From: Atlantibacter sp032062175
GTDB lineage: Bacteria; Pseudomonadota; Gammaproteobacteria; Enterobacterales; Enterobacteriaceae
DNA: 64,000 nucleotides
Direction: 5' to 3'
Assembly (NCBI RefSeq): GCF_032062175.1
Contig: NZ_DAMBQK010000003.1
Span: 186,001 to 250,000 of the forward strand
In this document: positions 39,896-48,946 of the stretch, piece by piece
How positions within the stretch are numbered: the stretch's first letter is position 1
Layout of the letters: each line of letters opens with the position of its first letter
Notes under the pieces: model-generated
Databases searched by the model: none
What the model was told of the DNA's origin: nothing
What the model saw: only the letters and a program-made list of their open reading frames with translations
Made by a program: the position numbers and the translations under genes

Positions 39896-42299
39896 ACTGG
39901 CGGAACAGCGCTTTGCCCTTCAGTAGGCGCACGCCCAGCCAACCGCCGCAAGCGGAAAGCAGCAGCGCACCGCACACCGGCAACACCACCCACAAGCGCC
40001 AGTCCGGCTCCCACGGGAAGTCGAACACCCGGGTTTGCAGGAAGCCCAGCGCGGTTTCCGCGCCAATCGCCGCGACTAAACCGGACACCAGCCCCAGCAT
40101 GGCGAACTCACACCACAGCGTAGCGCGCAACAGGCGTTTTTCCGCGCCCAGCGTACGGTAAACCACCAGCTCCTGATGGCGCTGACGCATCCCCACCTGC
40201 ACCTGCGCCAACAGCAACAGGACGCCGCAGGCGGTCACCAGCACGACCATCACTTCCAGCGCCCGACTTACCTGTTCCAGCACCTGGCCGACCTGGCGCA
40301 AAATCGCGCCGATATCCAGCAGGCTGACCGTCGGGAATTCGCGGTTAAGCTGGGCGATCATTCCGGTATCGCCATTGGCGCGGAAGCTGGTCAGCCAGCT
40401 TTGCGGTTGCCCGTCCAGCGCGCCAGGCGGGAAGATAAAGAAAAAGTTCGGACGCAGGCTTTCCCAGTCCACGTGGCGCAGGCTGGTCACTTTGGCGCTG
40501 AAGTCCTGGGTATCGCCGGTAAAGGTCAGCGTATCCCCGAGCTTCACGTTTAGCCGCTTCGCCAGTTCCTCTTCCATAGACACTTCACCCGCTTCAGGCG
40601 GCCAGCTTCCTGCAACAATCGGATTGTGGGAAGGACGCCGATCCTGCCAGGTGAGATTGAGCTCGCGGTTGAGAGACTCATCCTGGCTGCTGACCGTCGG
40701 AACGCCTTTAATCTGGGTTAACCGCGCCCGCACGATGGGGTAGAACGACTCCGGGATAATCTGGTGCTCCGCCAGGAAGCCTTTTACTTCACTGACCTGT
40801 TCCGGCGCGATGTTGATCAGGAAGTAGTTCGGGCTTTCCGGCGGTAGTTGCTGTTGCCACCGGTCCAGCAGATCGCCACGCAGCACCAGCAGCAGGGCCA
40901 GCAGCATAAACGACAGGGAGAACGCCGCCAGTTGGCTCAACGTCGCCCAGGGCTGGCGCAGCAGGCGGTTCACCGCCAGGCGAACCGGCAACTGGCGCAG
41001 CGTCAGGCGTTTAAGGATCTGCAATAATCCCCAGCCGACCAGCGCACAGATCGCCGCCATCACCACCGTTCCCGCCAGCACGGCCCACAGCAGCATTTTG
41101 CCGCCCATCAGCCAGGCCAGCAGCGCCACAACCACGATGACAATGGCGGGCAGGTAATATTTCAGCGGCCAGACGTTGGCGACCACATCGCGGCGCAGAA
41201 CGCGCAACGGCTGAGTCGCCAGCAGCAGCCGGTAAGGCCGTAATCCCACCAGCAGCGAGATCACCCCCATTGCGCCCACCGCCCATAGCCACGGCCACAG
41301 GCTGGCGGCCGGGAGTTCTGCTGGCAATACTGGCTTGAGCAGGTGCATCAGCACTTTTTCAAACGCCAGCCCTACCACGCCGCCCGTAATCGCACTGAGC
41401 GCCAACACCATCAGCCACTGGCCGATAATCAGCTTACGCAACTGCGCCCGCCCTGCCCCGAGGGTTTTGAGGATCGCCACCAGATCGTAGCGGCTACGGC
41501 AGTAGTGGCTCATTGCCACCGCTACCGCGCCCACCGCCAGCAGCAGCGTCAGCAGTGCCGAGAGCAGTAAAAACTGCTGGGAGCGCTGTAGCGATTTGCC
41601 CAACGCGCCGTCGTCCTGCTCCATGCCGGTCCAGCGATGTTCCGGCTTGAGTTTCGGCAATAGCCAGGCTTCGTATTGCTCAATCTGGGCAGGCTGACCG
41701 GCAAATTTATAGCGCCAGGTGATGCGGCTGCCCGGCTGAACCGCGCCGGTTTTTTCCACGTCCGCCAGGTTCATCATCAGGCGCGGCGCCATCTGGAACG
41801 GGTTAAACCCGCTGTCCGGCTCCTGCGTCACCGTTCCGGCGATTGTAAAGGTGGCATCCCCGACATCGAGCATGTCGCCGGGTTTCAGATTCAGCAGCGC
41901 CATTAAGCGCGGAGCCAGCAGCACGCTGCCCGGCTCAGGCTTTAAGCCCGGCGGCTCGGTTTGTAGCGAGCCATACATCGGGTAAAGGCCGTCCACCGCT
42001 TTCACATCCGCCAGTTGAGGCGTATCGCCCGCAAAGGTCATGGTGGCAAAACTGAGCTGCCGGCTGACCCGCAGCCCGTCTTTCTCAGCTTCGGCAAGCC
42101 AGGCGGGATCGACCGCGCGGGCGCTGCGCAACGCGCGATCCCCGGCCATAAATTCCCGGCTTTGCTGGCTCAACCCCTTTTCCATCCGGTCGCTGATATT
42201 GCCGAGCGCCAGCACGCAAGCCACCGCCAGGCTCAGCGCCATCCAGACAATCAGCAGTGACGGCGAGCGCCACTCCCGCCAAAACCAACGCGCAATCAT
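39882..42299 (-). CDS. ybbP: ABC transporter permease YbbP (FtsX-like)
   Basis: 805 residues with an N-terminal membrane helix, two large periplasmic domains and about ten predicted membrane segments in total, typical of the FtsX/MacB permease superfamily with duplicated core. The start overlaps the stop of ybbA by 4 bases. With YbbA it forms an ATP-driven mechanotransmission-type complex; the TesA lipase encoded next door is a likely partner. Substrate unknown. Confidence 0.95.
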   Translation of the reverse strand: MIARWFWREWRSPSLLIVWMALSLAVACVLALGNISDRMEKGLSQQSREFMAGDRALRSARAVDPAWLAEAEKDGLRVSRQLSFATMTFAGDTPQLADVKAVDGLYPMYGSLQTEPPGLKPEPGSVLLAPRLMALLNLKPGDMLDVGDATFTIAGTVTQEPDSGFNPFQMAPRLMMNLADVEKTGAVQPGSRITWRYKFAGQPAQIEQYEAWLLPKLKPEHRWTGMEQDDGALGKSLQRSQQFLLLSALLTLLLAVGAVAVAMSHYCRSRYDLVAILKTLGAGRAQLRKLIIGQWLMVLALSAITGGVVGLAFEKVLMHLLKPVLPAELPAASLWPWLWAVGAMGVISLLVGLRPYRLLLATQPLRVLRRDVVANVWPLKYYLPAIVIVVVALLAWLMGGKMLLWAVLAGTVVMAAICALVGWGLLQILKRLTLRQLPVRLAVNRLLRQPWATLSQLAAFSLSFMLLALLLVLRGDLLDRWQQQLPPESPNYFLINIAPEQVSEVKGFLAEHQIIPESFYPIVRARLTQIKGVPTVSSQDESLNRELNLTWQDRRPSHNPIVAGSWPPEAGEVSMEEELAKRLNVKLGDTLTFTGDTQDFSAKVTSLRHVDWESLRPNFFFIFPPGALDGQPQSWLTSFRANGDTGMIAQLNREFPTVSLLDIGAILRQVGQVLEQVSRALEVMVVLVTACGVLLLLAQVQVGMRQRHQELVVYRTLGAEKRLLRATLWCEFAMLGLVSGLVAAIGAETALGFLQTRVFDFPWEPDWRLWVVLPVCGALLLSACGGWLGVRLLKGKALFRQFTAQ

Positions 42300-42982
42300 G
42301 CTTCCTCCACGAGCAGGCCTTCACGCAGCCGCAAGCGCCGGTCGCAGCGCGCCGCCAGCTGTTCATCGTGAGTGACCAGAATCAGTGTGGTGGCGTAATC
42401 GCGATTCAGGGAAAACAGCAAATCGGCGATACGGTCGCCGGTGTGCCTGTCGAGATTGCCGGTGGGTTCATCAGCGAATAGCACCGTTGGGCGGCCGTTA
42501 AAGGCGCGGGCCAGCGCCACGCGCTGCTGCTGGCCGCCGGAAAGCTGCGCCGGAAGATGGTCAAGACGCTTGCCGAGGCCAAGCTGCTCAAGCAACGCTT
42601 TAGCCTGCTCGCGCCCGGTTTTGTCATTTTCGCCGCGCAGCAGCGCCGGAAGCTCCACGTTTTCCAGCGCGTTCAGCGTGGGGATTAACATAAACGACTG
42701 GAACACAAACCCGACCTGGCTGGCTCGTAGCCGGGCGCGCGCTTCTTCGTCCATACTGTGCAGCGGCTGGCCCAACAGGTGCACTTCGCCGCTGCTGCCA
42801 TCGTCAAGACCCGCAAGGATCGCCAGCAGCGTGGATTTGCCGGAACCCGACTCGCCAATCAGGGCGATGGTCTGGGCCGGTTTGACAACCAGCTCAACTC
42901 CGGTAAGGATGGAAAGCTGATGTTCCCCCTGACCGACGGACTTCTTAAGATGATGAACTTCAATAATGTTTTCCGCTGGCAT
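42296..42982 (-). CDS. ybbA: ABC transporter ATPase YbbA
   Basis: 228 residues. Walker A GESGSGKST (about 43-51), the signature LSGGQQQRVALARA and Walker B VLFADEPTGNLD are complete. It belongs to the LolD/MacB class and energises YbbP. Its start overlaps the divergent tesA start region by 33 bases, as in E. coli. Confidence 0.96.
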   Translation of the reverse strand: MPAENIIEVHHLKKSVGQGEHQLSILTGVELVVKPAQTIALIGESGSGKSTLLAILAGLDDGSSGEVHLLGQPLHSMDEEARARLRASQVGFVFQSFMLIPTLNALENVELPALLRGENDKTGREQAKALLEQLGLGKRLDHLPAQLSGGQQQRVALARAFNGRPTVLFADEPTGNLDRHTGDRIADLLFSLNRDYATTLILVTHDEQLAARCDRRLRLREGLLVEEA

Positions 42983-43579
42983 TGGCCTTTCCTGTTACTG
43001 GCTTTAATGACATTTCGCGCCGCCGCAGCGGACACGTTATTAATTTTGGGCGATAGCCTGAGCGCCGGCTACCGGATGTCTGCCAACGCCGCCTGGCCTG
43101 CGCTGCTGAATGACAAGTGGCAGTCGCGCGACGTTAACGTGGTTAACGCCAGCATCAGCGGCGACACCGCTGCGCAGGGCCTGTCGCGCCTGCCGACGCT
43201 GTTAAAACAGCATCAGCCGCGCTGGGTGCTGGTCGAGCTGGGCGGTAACGACGGTTTGCGCGGCTTCCAGCCGAACGCCATCGCCTCCACGCTGCGCCAG
43301 ATCATCACTCAGGTGAAGGCGGCGAACGCCGAACCGCTGATTATGCAGATTCGCCTGCCCGCTAATTACGGACGCCGCTACAATGAGGCGTTTAGCGCCA
43401 TCTACCCTGACCTTGCCAAAGAGTTTGCTATTCCGCTCCTGCCCTTTTTTATGGAGGAGGTGTATCTCAAACCGCAATGGATGCAGGACGACGGTATTCA
43501 CCCCAATCGTGACGCACAGCCGTTTATCGCGGACTGGATGGAAACGCGACTGGCTCCTTTAGTTAAACACGACTCATAA
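42950..43579 (+). CDS. tesA: Multifunctional acyl-CoA thioesterase I / lysophospholipase
   Basis: 209 residues from ATG 42950 (MMNFNNVFRWHW, as in E. coli). The signal peptide ends in RAAA-ADTL. SGNH/GDSL motifs: ILGDSLSAGYRM (nucleophile Ser), GGNDGLRG and DDGIHPN (Asp and His). The periplasmic enzyme hydrolyses acyl thioesters, lysophospholipids and some peptides esters. It is read divergently from inside the 5' end of ybbA. Confidence 0.97.
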   Translation: MMNFNNVFRWHWPFLLLALMTFRAAAADTLLILGDSLSAGYRMSANAAWPALLNDKWQSRDVNVVNASISGDTAAQGLSRLPTLLKQHQPRWVLVELGGNDGLRGFQPNAIASTLRQIITQVKAANAEPLIMQIRLPANYGRRYNEAFSAIYPDLAKEFAIPLLPFFMEEVYLKPQWMQDDGIHPNRDAQPFIADWMETRLAPLVKHDS

Positions 43580-43607
43580 CCCATCGGGGGCATGAGCGGG
43601 TAAAGTT

Positions 43608-44378
43608 ATGCAAAAATCAGTCTTAATAACAGGATGTTCCAGCGGGATTGGCCTCGCCAGCGCCCACGAATTGCAGCGTCTCGGCTACCGGGTGCTCGCT
43701 GCCTGCCGTAAGCCCGCTGACGTCGAACAGATGAATGCGCTTGGTTTTACCGGGGTATTGCTCGATCTGGACGATCCGCAAAGCGTCGAGGCCGCCGCCG
43801 CGCAGGTGATCGCCCTGACCAATAACCGGCTGTACGGCATTTTCAATAACGGCGGTTACGGGGTTTACGGGCCGCTCACCGCCATCAGTCGCGAGCAGAT
43901 GGAGCAGCAGTTTTCTACTAACTTTTTCGGCGCGCACCAGCTGACGATGCTGCTGCTGCCCGCGATGCTGCCGCACAATGAAGGGCGCATCGTTAACACC
44001 AGTTCGGTGATGGGGTTGATTTCCACGCCGGGGCGCGGTGCCTATGCCGCCAGCAAATATGCGCTGGAAGCCTGGTCCGATGCGCTGCGCATGGAGCTGC
44101 GTTACAGCGGTGTGAAAGTCAGCCTGATCGAACCAGGCCCAATCCGCACCCGCTTTACCGACAACGTCAGCCAGACCCAGTCCGACAAACCGGTTGAGAA
44201 CCCCGGCATCGCCGCGCGGTTTACCCTGGGACCGGAGGCGGTGGTGGCGAAAGTGCGCCATGCTTTTGAGAGCGAGAACCCCAAACTGCGTTATCCGGTG
44301 ACGCTGGTGACATACGCCGTCGGGCTGCTTAAACGCCTGTTGCCGGGACGAGTGATGGACAAAATTTTGCAGGGTTGA
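43608..44378 (+). CDS. ybbO: SDR oxidoreductase YbbO
   Basis: 256 residues of classical SDR type: ITGCSSGIG (about 7-15), NNGGYG, the catalytic TSSVMG serine and YAASKYA. It follows tesA by 28 bases. The E. coli protein has been described as a broad NADP-dependent aldehyde reductase; the physiological substrate is not certain. Confidence 0.95.
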   Translation: MQKSVLITGCSSGIGLASAHELQRLGYRVLAACRKPADVEQMNALGFTGVLLDLDDPQSVEAAAAQVIALTNNRLYGIFNNGGYGVYGPLTAISREQMEQQFSTNFFGAHQLTMLLLPAMLPHNEGRIVNTSSVMGLISTPGRGAYAASKYALEAWSDALRMELRYSGVKVSLIEPGPIRTRFTDNVSQTQSDKPVENPGIAARFTLGPEAVVAKVRHAFESENPKLRYPVTLVTYAVGLLKRLLPGRVMDKILQG

Positions 44379-44436
44379 GTTGAAGCCCCGCCTTCTGCCC
44401 CCATGTAAAAAACAAATCGACAAAAGAGGGTGACAC

Positions 44437-45291
44437 ATGTCCCTGGAATCTATTTTTGATATTAACGAATCGAACCTGCACCAGGTGATTGAACAGTCAA
44501 TGACCACGCCGGTGCTGTTCTATTTCTGGTCGCCGCGCAGCCAGCACTGCGAGCAGCTGACGCCGATGCTGGAGAAGCTGGCGAACCAGTACAACGGCCA
44601 GTTTATTCTCGCCAAAGTGGATTGCGATGCCGAACAGCGCGTCGCCGCACAGTTTGGCCTGCGTGCCATCCCAACGGTGTATCTGTTCCAGCAGGGCCAG
44701 CCGGTTGACGGCTTCCAGGGACCGCAGCCGGAAGAGGCGGTACGCGCTCTGCTCGAAAAAGTCCTGCCGCGCGAAGAAGAGTTGAAAGCCCAGGAAGCGA
44801 TGGCGCTGATTGAAGAAGGCAAACACGCCGAAGCGCTGCCGCTGCTGAAAGACGCCTGGCAGATTTCCGGCCAGAACAGCGAAATCGGCCTGCTGCTGGC
44901 GCAAACCCAAATTGCATTGCAGCGCAGCGAAGACGCCGAAGCGGTATTAAAAACGATTCCGATGCAGGATCAGGACACTCGTTATCAGGGGTTGATGGCG
45001 CAAATCGATTTACTGCGCCAGGCGGCCGATACGCCTGAGATCCAGCAGCTTCAACAACAGGTCGCGCAAAACCCGCAGGATGCGCAGCTTGCCACACAGT
45101 TGGCGCTGCAACTGCATCAGGTTGGCCGTAATGAAGAAGCGCTGGAGTTGCTGTGGAGCCATCTGAAATCAGACCTGGGCGCGGGTGAGGGACAGGTGCG
45201 TAAAATGCTGCAGGAGATCCTGACGGCGCTGGGCACCGGTGACCAGTTGGCGTCTAAATATCGTCGTCAGCTTTATTCCCTGCTGTATTGA
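44437..45291 (+). CDS. cnoX: Chaperedoxin CnoX (YbbN)
   Basis: 284 residues. An N-terminal thioredoxin domain (about 1-112) has the altered active site SQHC in place of CGPC, as in E. coli, and is followed by tetratricopeptide-like repeats (MALIEEGKHAEALPLLKDAW onward). By family knowledge it is a holdase activated by chlorination that hands substrates to GroEL or DnaK and protects cysteines in mixed disulfides. Confidence 0.97.
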   Translation: MSLESIFDINESNLHQVIEQSMTTPVLFYFWSPRSQHCEQLTPMLEKLANQYNGQFILAKVDCDAEQRVAAQFGLRAIPTVYLFQQGQPVDGFQGPQPEEAVRALLEKVLPREEELKAQEAMALIEEGKHAEALPLLKDAWQISGQNSEIGLLLAQTQIALQRSEDAEAVLKTIPMQDQDTRYQGLMAQIDLLRQAADTPEIQQLQQQVAQNPQDAQLATQLALQLHQVGRNEEALELLWSHLKSDLGAGEGQVRKMLQEILTALGTGDQLASKYRRQLYSLLY

Positions 45292-45322
45292 TTGTGTAGC
45301 CCGCACATTTCAGCCTGTTTTC

Positions 45323-45350
45323 ATGCCAGCCTCCGGGCTGGCATTTTGTT
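45323..45350 (+). terminator. Terminator of cnoX
   Basis: ATGCCAGCC (45323-45331) pairs with GGCTGGCAT (45336-45344) around TCCG, followed by TTTGTT. Confidence 0.9.
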
Positions 45351-45480
45351 ATGTTTGCTCAAGACTGGCGCAGCCGGGATGCTCGCACCTCACCCCGCTA
45401 CGTAAACAGACTTTTGCATCACTGGTTGTTAATGTTTTGATCTGCTACTCTGTGCTAAAAATCCCCAGGAAGTCATCAAA

Positions 45481-46338
45481 ATGCACCATTTATTTCTTGA
45501 ATTTCACTCATTAAAGCCTGGCGTTCCGGACGTTCAGGCTTTAATGAATGTTATCCGATCTGAAGAACAAACCGCCTTTGTCATCAGCCCAGAAGTGGTC
45601 AAGTTTGTTAATGACGCCCTGATTGTTAACACCACGATCACCAGCTTTAAAAACTGCCGCTTCGCGTTTAATGAAGGCGCAGAATTTATCGAGTTTGACG
45701 CGAAAGGCAAATCCCGACGCTTTACTGACCCCCCGGCCTGGTTTATCTCTCCCAACGACTTTGCACGTGGGCAATGGCTGAATAACCACCAGTTGGCTGA
45801 CTACGGCACCAAAGAATTTATCAGCACGTTTATTGCCAAATTCCCGAATGTGAAAGAACGTCGCGAGCATTGCAATCTGCTATTCGATCTTCAACTGGAT
45901 AAGGCTGCGCCAGCTTCTTCCCAGCCTGCGCCGGTACGTAAAGCGGGGAACCGGAACCGCATCACCACTAAGCCTAAAATCACCGATCTGGGCTCGCCGG
46001 AAATCTTTATGCAGTTTTATGAACGCCTTGAGAAGGCTGTCCAAAGTGACCGTTTCCCGACGTTACAAATACTGACCGGCCATGAAGATCTCGCCAAAGT
46101 GCCCAATTCGTTGAAAGGCTCAGTGCGTACCTGGTTTAAGGCCATCACCGGTGAACTGCCACCCAATAATAAGCGCGTGGAAGCCGGAAATGTGGCGCTG
46201 TTCTGCGCGCCTATCCGCGAGCAGCTGAAGCAAATCGACGCAGTAGGCCCGGAACGTTATTACCAGACGCTGTCGCAGGCGATAAGCCAGGCGGGCGAGC
46301 AGTATATTGCAGACTTTACATTTATGTTCCCGCAATAA
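45481..46338 (+). CDS. Unknown 285-residue cytosolic protein
   Basis: Starts at an ATG with AGGAAG upstream. It has no signal peptide or membrane segment. Residues 1-135 look like one domain (VVKFVNDALIVNTTITSFKNCRFAF, WFISPNDFARGQW), a basic proline-containing linker (about 141-165, APVRKAGNRNRITTKPK) joins it to a helical C-terminal domain (PEIFMQFYERLEKAVQSDRFPTLQILTG ... SLKGSVRTWFKAITGE). The basic linker suggests nucleic-acid contact. The gene sits between cnoX and qmcA, where K-12 has nothing, and is followed by a promoter and terminator-bounded segment that may be an RNA gene. Family not recognised. Confidence 0.75.
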   Translation: MHHLFLEFHSLKPGVPDVQALMNVIRSEEQTAFVISPEVVKFVNDALIVNTTITSFKNCRFAFNEGAEFIEFDAKGKSRRFTDPPAWFISPNDFARGQWLNNHQLADYGTKEFISTFIAKFPNVKERREHCNLLFDLQLDKAAPASSQPAPVRKAGNRNRITTKPKITDLGSPEIFMQFYERLEKAVQSDRFPTLQILTGHEDLAKVPNSLKGSVRTWFKAITGELPPNNKRVEAGNVALFCAPIREQLKQIDAVGPERYYQTLSQAISQAGEQYIADFTFMFPQ

Positions 46339-46402
46339 AACCCGTCTTAACCAAGAAGACTTATTTGAGACTTATTTAGTGACTTTAACAAAAAAAATAT
46401 AT

Positions 46403-46746
46403 TTGACTTTATGATATCATGGTGTAGAGTTTAACCCTCAAAACAGTCGATACTGACTGAGAGCTGACTGAGAATAGTCTCGTTTCATAACCCTGGTGGA
46501 TTGGTGGGGTGGTAACCTTCCACAGTGCGCAGCGTAAAGAGCTGAAGTATCAGCGAATCCCTTTATCGTGTGCCACCTGGCGGCCCAGGCCGACAGTCAA
46601 AAACAATGGAGTGTTCCTTAATAGGGCACTCTCTACAGACTATTGCCACAGTAGTCTTTTGAGAGCGTCCGCTTAGTCACTTTAACCATCGTTAGACTCT
46701 TTGCTTTTTTGCTTTTTGTCCGCCCCTACCCGTGGGGCTTTTTTTT
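46403..46746 (+). ncRNA. Possible structured RNA downstream of the unknown gene
   Basis: TTGACT (46403-46408) and TAGAGT (46425-46430), 16 bases apart, could drive a transcript ending at GCCCC/GGGGC (46722-46726 with 46734-46738) plus eight T. Within it, CTGACTGAGA is directly repeated near 46454, and AGACTA/TAGTCT and GAGTG/CACTC can form hairpins around 46607-46660. No frame of useful length is present. A 15-base direct repeat with two mismatches (46376-46390 and 46673-46687) flanks most of it. It could alternatively be the 3' untranslated region of the gene before it. It does not match any enteric small RNA I know. Confidence 0.4.
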
Positions 46747-46889
46747 ACTCTTTTTTCACCCCGCCTTGTCGCTGCCTGCGCCGCTATTCGTTGCTTTATT
46801 GACCTCAACCGGGGATGATGACCCTTAGCCGCCTGTTTTCAACATGCGGAAACCCTCGATACTCGCACCAAAACACAGGAGGTTTTTTG

Positions 46890-47804
46890 ATGCTTATTGT
46901 GATCCCCGTATTGATCTTTGTCGCGCTGGTCATTGTTGGCGCTGGGGTCAAAATTGTTCCGCAAGGTTATCAGTGGACGGTAGAGCGATTTGGACGGTAC
47001 ACCAAGACCCTGCAACCAGGGCTGAGTTTGGTCGTTCCCTTTATGGATCGCATTGGTCGTAAGATCAACATGATGGAACAAGTGTTAGACATCCCTTCTC
47101 AGGAAGTCATTTCCAAGGATAACGCCAACGTCACCATTGATGCGGTGTGCTTTATCCAGGTGATCGATGCGCCGAAAGCGGCTTATGAGGTGAGCAACCT
47201 TGAGCACGCCATCATCAACCTCACGATGACAAATATCCGCACGGTTCTGGGTTCAATGGAACTCGACGAGATGTTATCCCAGCGCGACAGCATTAATACG
47301 CGCCTGCTGCATATTGTTGATGAGGCCACCAATCCGTGGGGCATTAAAGTCACGCGTATTGAAATCCGCGATGTTCGCCCACCGGCCGAACTGATCTCAT
47401 CCATGAACGCCCAGATGAAAGCCGAACGTACCAAGCGTGCCTACATTCTTGAGGCAGAAGGCGTCCGCCAGGCGGAAATTCTTAAAGCTGAAGGTGACAA
47501 ACAGTCGCAGATCCTGAAAGCCGAAGGCGAACGTCAATCCGCCTTCTTGCAGGCCGAAGCGCGTGAACGTTCTGCGGAAGCCGAAGCGCGGGCGACAAAA
47601 ATGGTTTCAGAAGCGATCGCTGCCGGGGATATTCAGGCGGTGAACTACTTTGTGGCACAAAAATACACTGATGCGCTCCAGCAAATCGGTGCTGCCAATA
47701 ACAGTAAAGTGGTGCTGATGCCGCTGGACGCCACCAGCCTGATGGGGTCGATTGCCGGTATTAGTGAATTGATAAAAGAAAGCAGCGAGCGTAAACGCCC
47801 ATGA
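46890..47804 (+). CDS. qmcA: SPFH/stomatin-like protein QmcA
   Basis: 304 residues from the ATG at 46890, preceded by AGGAGG. One N-terminal membrane anchor (MLIVIPVLIFVALVIVGAG) is followed by the SPFH/band-7 domain (VPQGYQWTVERFGRYTKTLQPGL) and a coiled coil with AEGxxQAEILKAEGxKQ repeats. It forms large membrane-associated oligomers and is linked to FtsH. Coupled with ybbJ by a 4-base overlap. Confidence 0.97.
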   Translation: MLIVIPVLIFVALVIVGAGVKIVPQGYQWTVERFGRYTKTLQPGLSLVVPFMDRIGRKINMMEQVLDIPSQEVISKDNANVTIDAVCFIQVIDAPKAAYEVSNLEHAIINLTMTNIRTVLGSMELDEMLSQRDSINTRLLHIVDEATNPWGIKVTRIEIRDVRPPAELISSMNAQMKAERTKRAYILEAEGVRQAEILKAEGDKQSQILKAEGERQSAFLQAEARERSAEAEARATKMVSEAIAAGDIQAVNYFVAQKYTDALQQIGAANNSKVVLMPLDATSLMGSIAGISELIKESSERKRP

Positions 47805-48253
47805 TGGCTTTTTTCCTGGTGCATCCTCACACCTTCTGGCTGAGCCTTGGCGGCCTGCTGTTGGCTGCGGAAATGCTCGGGGGAAGCGGTTATTTACTCT
47901 GGAGCGGCGTGGCGGCAGTTATCACCGGGCTGTTGGTGTGGCTGTTTCCTCTCGGCTGGGAGTGGCAAGGGCTCTGTTTTGCGGTGTTGACGGTGATCGC
48001 CGCCCTGCTCTGGTCGCGCTGGCTGGCACGCAGGCCGCAGCCGCGCGCCGATGCGGTGTTGAATCAGCGTGGTCAGCAGTTAATCGGCCAGCGCTACATT
48101 CTGGATACGCCGTTAATCAACGGTCGTGGACATATGCGGGTAGGCGACGGCACCTGGCCGGTAGTCGCTACTGAAGATATCCCTGCCGGAACGCGCGTTG
48201 AAGTGATTGCCGTAGAAGGCATTACGCTGCGGGTTCGCCCTTCTCTCCAGTGA
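47801..48253 (+). CDS. ybbJ: NfeD-like membrane protein YbbJ
   Basis: 150 residues: three membrane segments (about 8-75) followed by a C-terminal OB-fold domain (RYILDTPLINGRGHMRVGDGTWPVVATEDIPAGTRVEVIAVEG). NfeD-type proteins accompany SPFH partners, here QmcA, whose stop overlaps this start. The pair probably act together in the inner membrane. A hairpin with T run (about 48272-48302) follows. Confidence 0.95.
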   Translation: MMAFFLVHPHTFWLSLGGLLLAAEMLGGSGYLLWSGVAAVITGLLVWLFPLGWEWQGLCFAVLTVIAALLWSRWLARRPQPRADAVLNQRGQQLIGQRYILDTPLINGRGHMRVGDGTWPVVATEDIPAGTRVEVIAVEGITLRVRPSLQ

Positions 48254-48300
48254 CGTTATGCGAGAAAACCTGCCCACGTACCGCACTGGGCAGGTTTTTT

Positions 48301-48717
48301 TTATTCCTGCGATTTGCTGCGACGATGGCAGCAGCCGGAGAGATTATCCATGATCGGGCAATCGGCGCTGTCGTCACCCGGGCAGGATTCTGCCAACGCC
48401 AGCAACTGCGCGCGCATATCGTTAAGCTCTACGATATGCCGTTCTATCTCCGCCACCTTTTGCAGGGTACGAGCTTTAACGTCTGCGCTACGTCGGCCAG
48501 GATCGTTGAACAGGTGTACCAGCTCTTTGCACTCTTCCAGATTAAAACCCACCTGGCGCGCCTGGCGCAGCAGCGTAAGTTCATCAAGATGGCTTTGATT
48601 GTAGCTTCGGTAGCCGTTTTCACTGCGCAGCGGCGGCGTCACCAACCCTTTCTCTTCGTAAAAACGAATCGCTTTGCTGGTTAAACCGGTTTTTTTTGCG
48701 ACATCACTTATGTTCAT
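48301..48717 (-). CDS. cueR: Copper-responsive MerR-type activator CueR
   Basis: 138 residues. The winged HTH is MNISDVAKKTGLTSKAIRFYEEKGLV, followed by the dimerisation helix and the metal loop with Cys112 and Cys120 (ESCPGDDSADC), as in E. coli; a second Cys pair occurs near the C-terminus. It senses Cu(I) and activates copA by unwinding promoters with 19-base spacers. Here copA is almost 12 kb away because a CRISPR-Cas system lies between. Confidence 0.97.
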   Translation of the reverse strand: MNISDVAKKTGLTSKAIRFYEEKGLVTPPLRSENGYRSYNQSHLDELTLLRQARQVGFNLEECKELVHLFNDPGRRSADVKARTLQKVAEIERHIVELNDMRAQLLALAESCPGDDSADCPIMDNLSGCCHRRSKSQE

Positions 48718-48728
48718 TGAGGCCCTCC

Positions 48729-48770
48729 TGAACCTTCCTTTGGGTGGAAGGTTTAAGGGAGTTTATAACG
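48729..48770. promoter_or_regulatory. CueR-type operator next to cueR (one copy of a flanking pair)
   Basis: ACCTTCC (48732-48738) and GGAAGGT (48746-48752) form the CueR/MerR dyad. Flanking bases TGAA and TTTA...TATAACG match the copA-side copy at 60610-60648. The dyad could serve cueR autoregulation on the - strand, or be the left half of a former cueR-copA intergenic region. The 48771-48946 stretch beyond it shows no gene and no further repeat. Confidence 0.7.
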
Positions 48771-48946
48771 GGGCTGGGGGATAAATAAAGGGTTTGGTGG
48801 GTATTGGTAGGGGTTAATTTCGATTCGGTATACTGAGGTTGGAAATATGGCATCGCTGATGATGTAGCCTTTGAGGTGGTTATTCTGGGGGGGCGGAAGA
48901 TTAGGTGGGATCACTCATCAAACTGTTTCTCGGGGCTATATTTGGC

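Noticed and set aside
46376..46746. Retron-like non-coding RNA
   Set aside because: No reverse transcriptase gene is present nearby, and the inverted a1/a2 ends expected of a retron are not seen; only a direct repeat is.
48886..48946. A further degenerate repeat left of the first one
   Set aside because: One period to the left shows no resemblance to the repeat.
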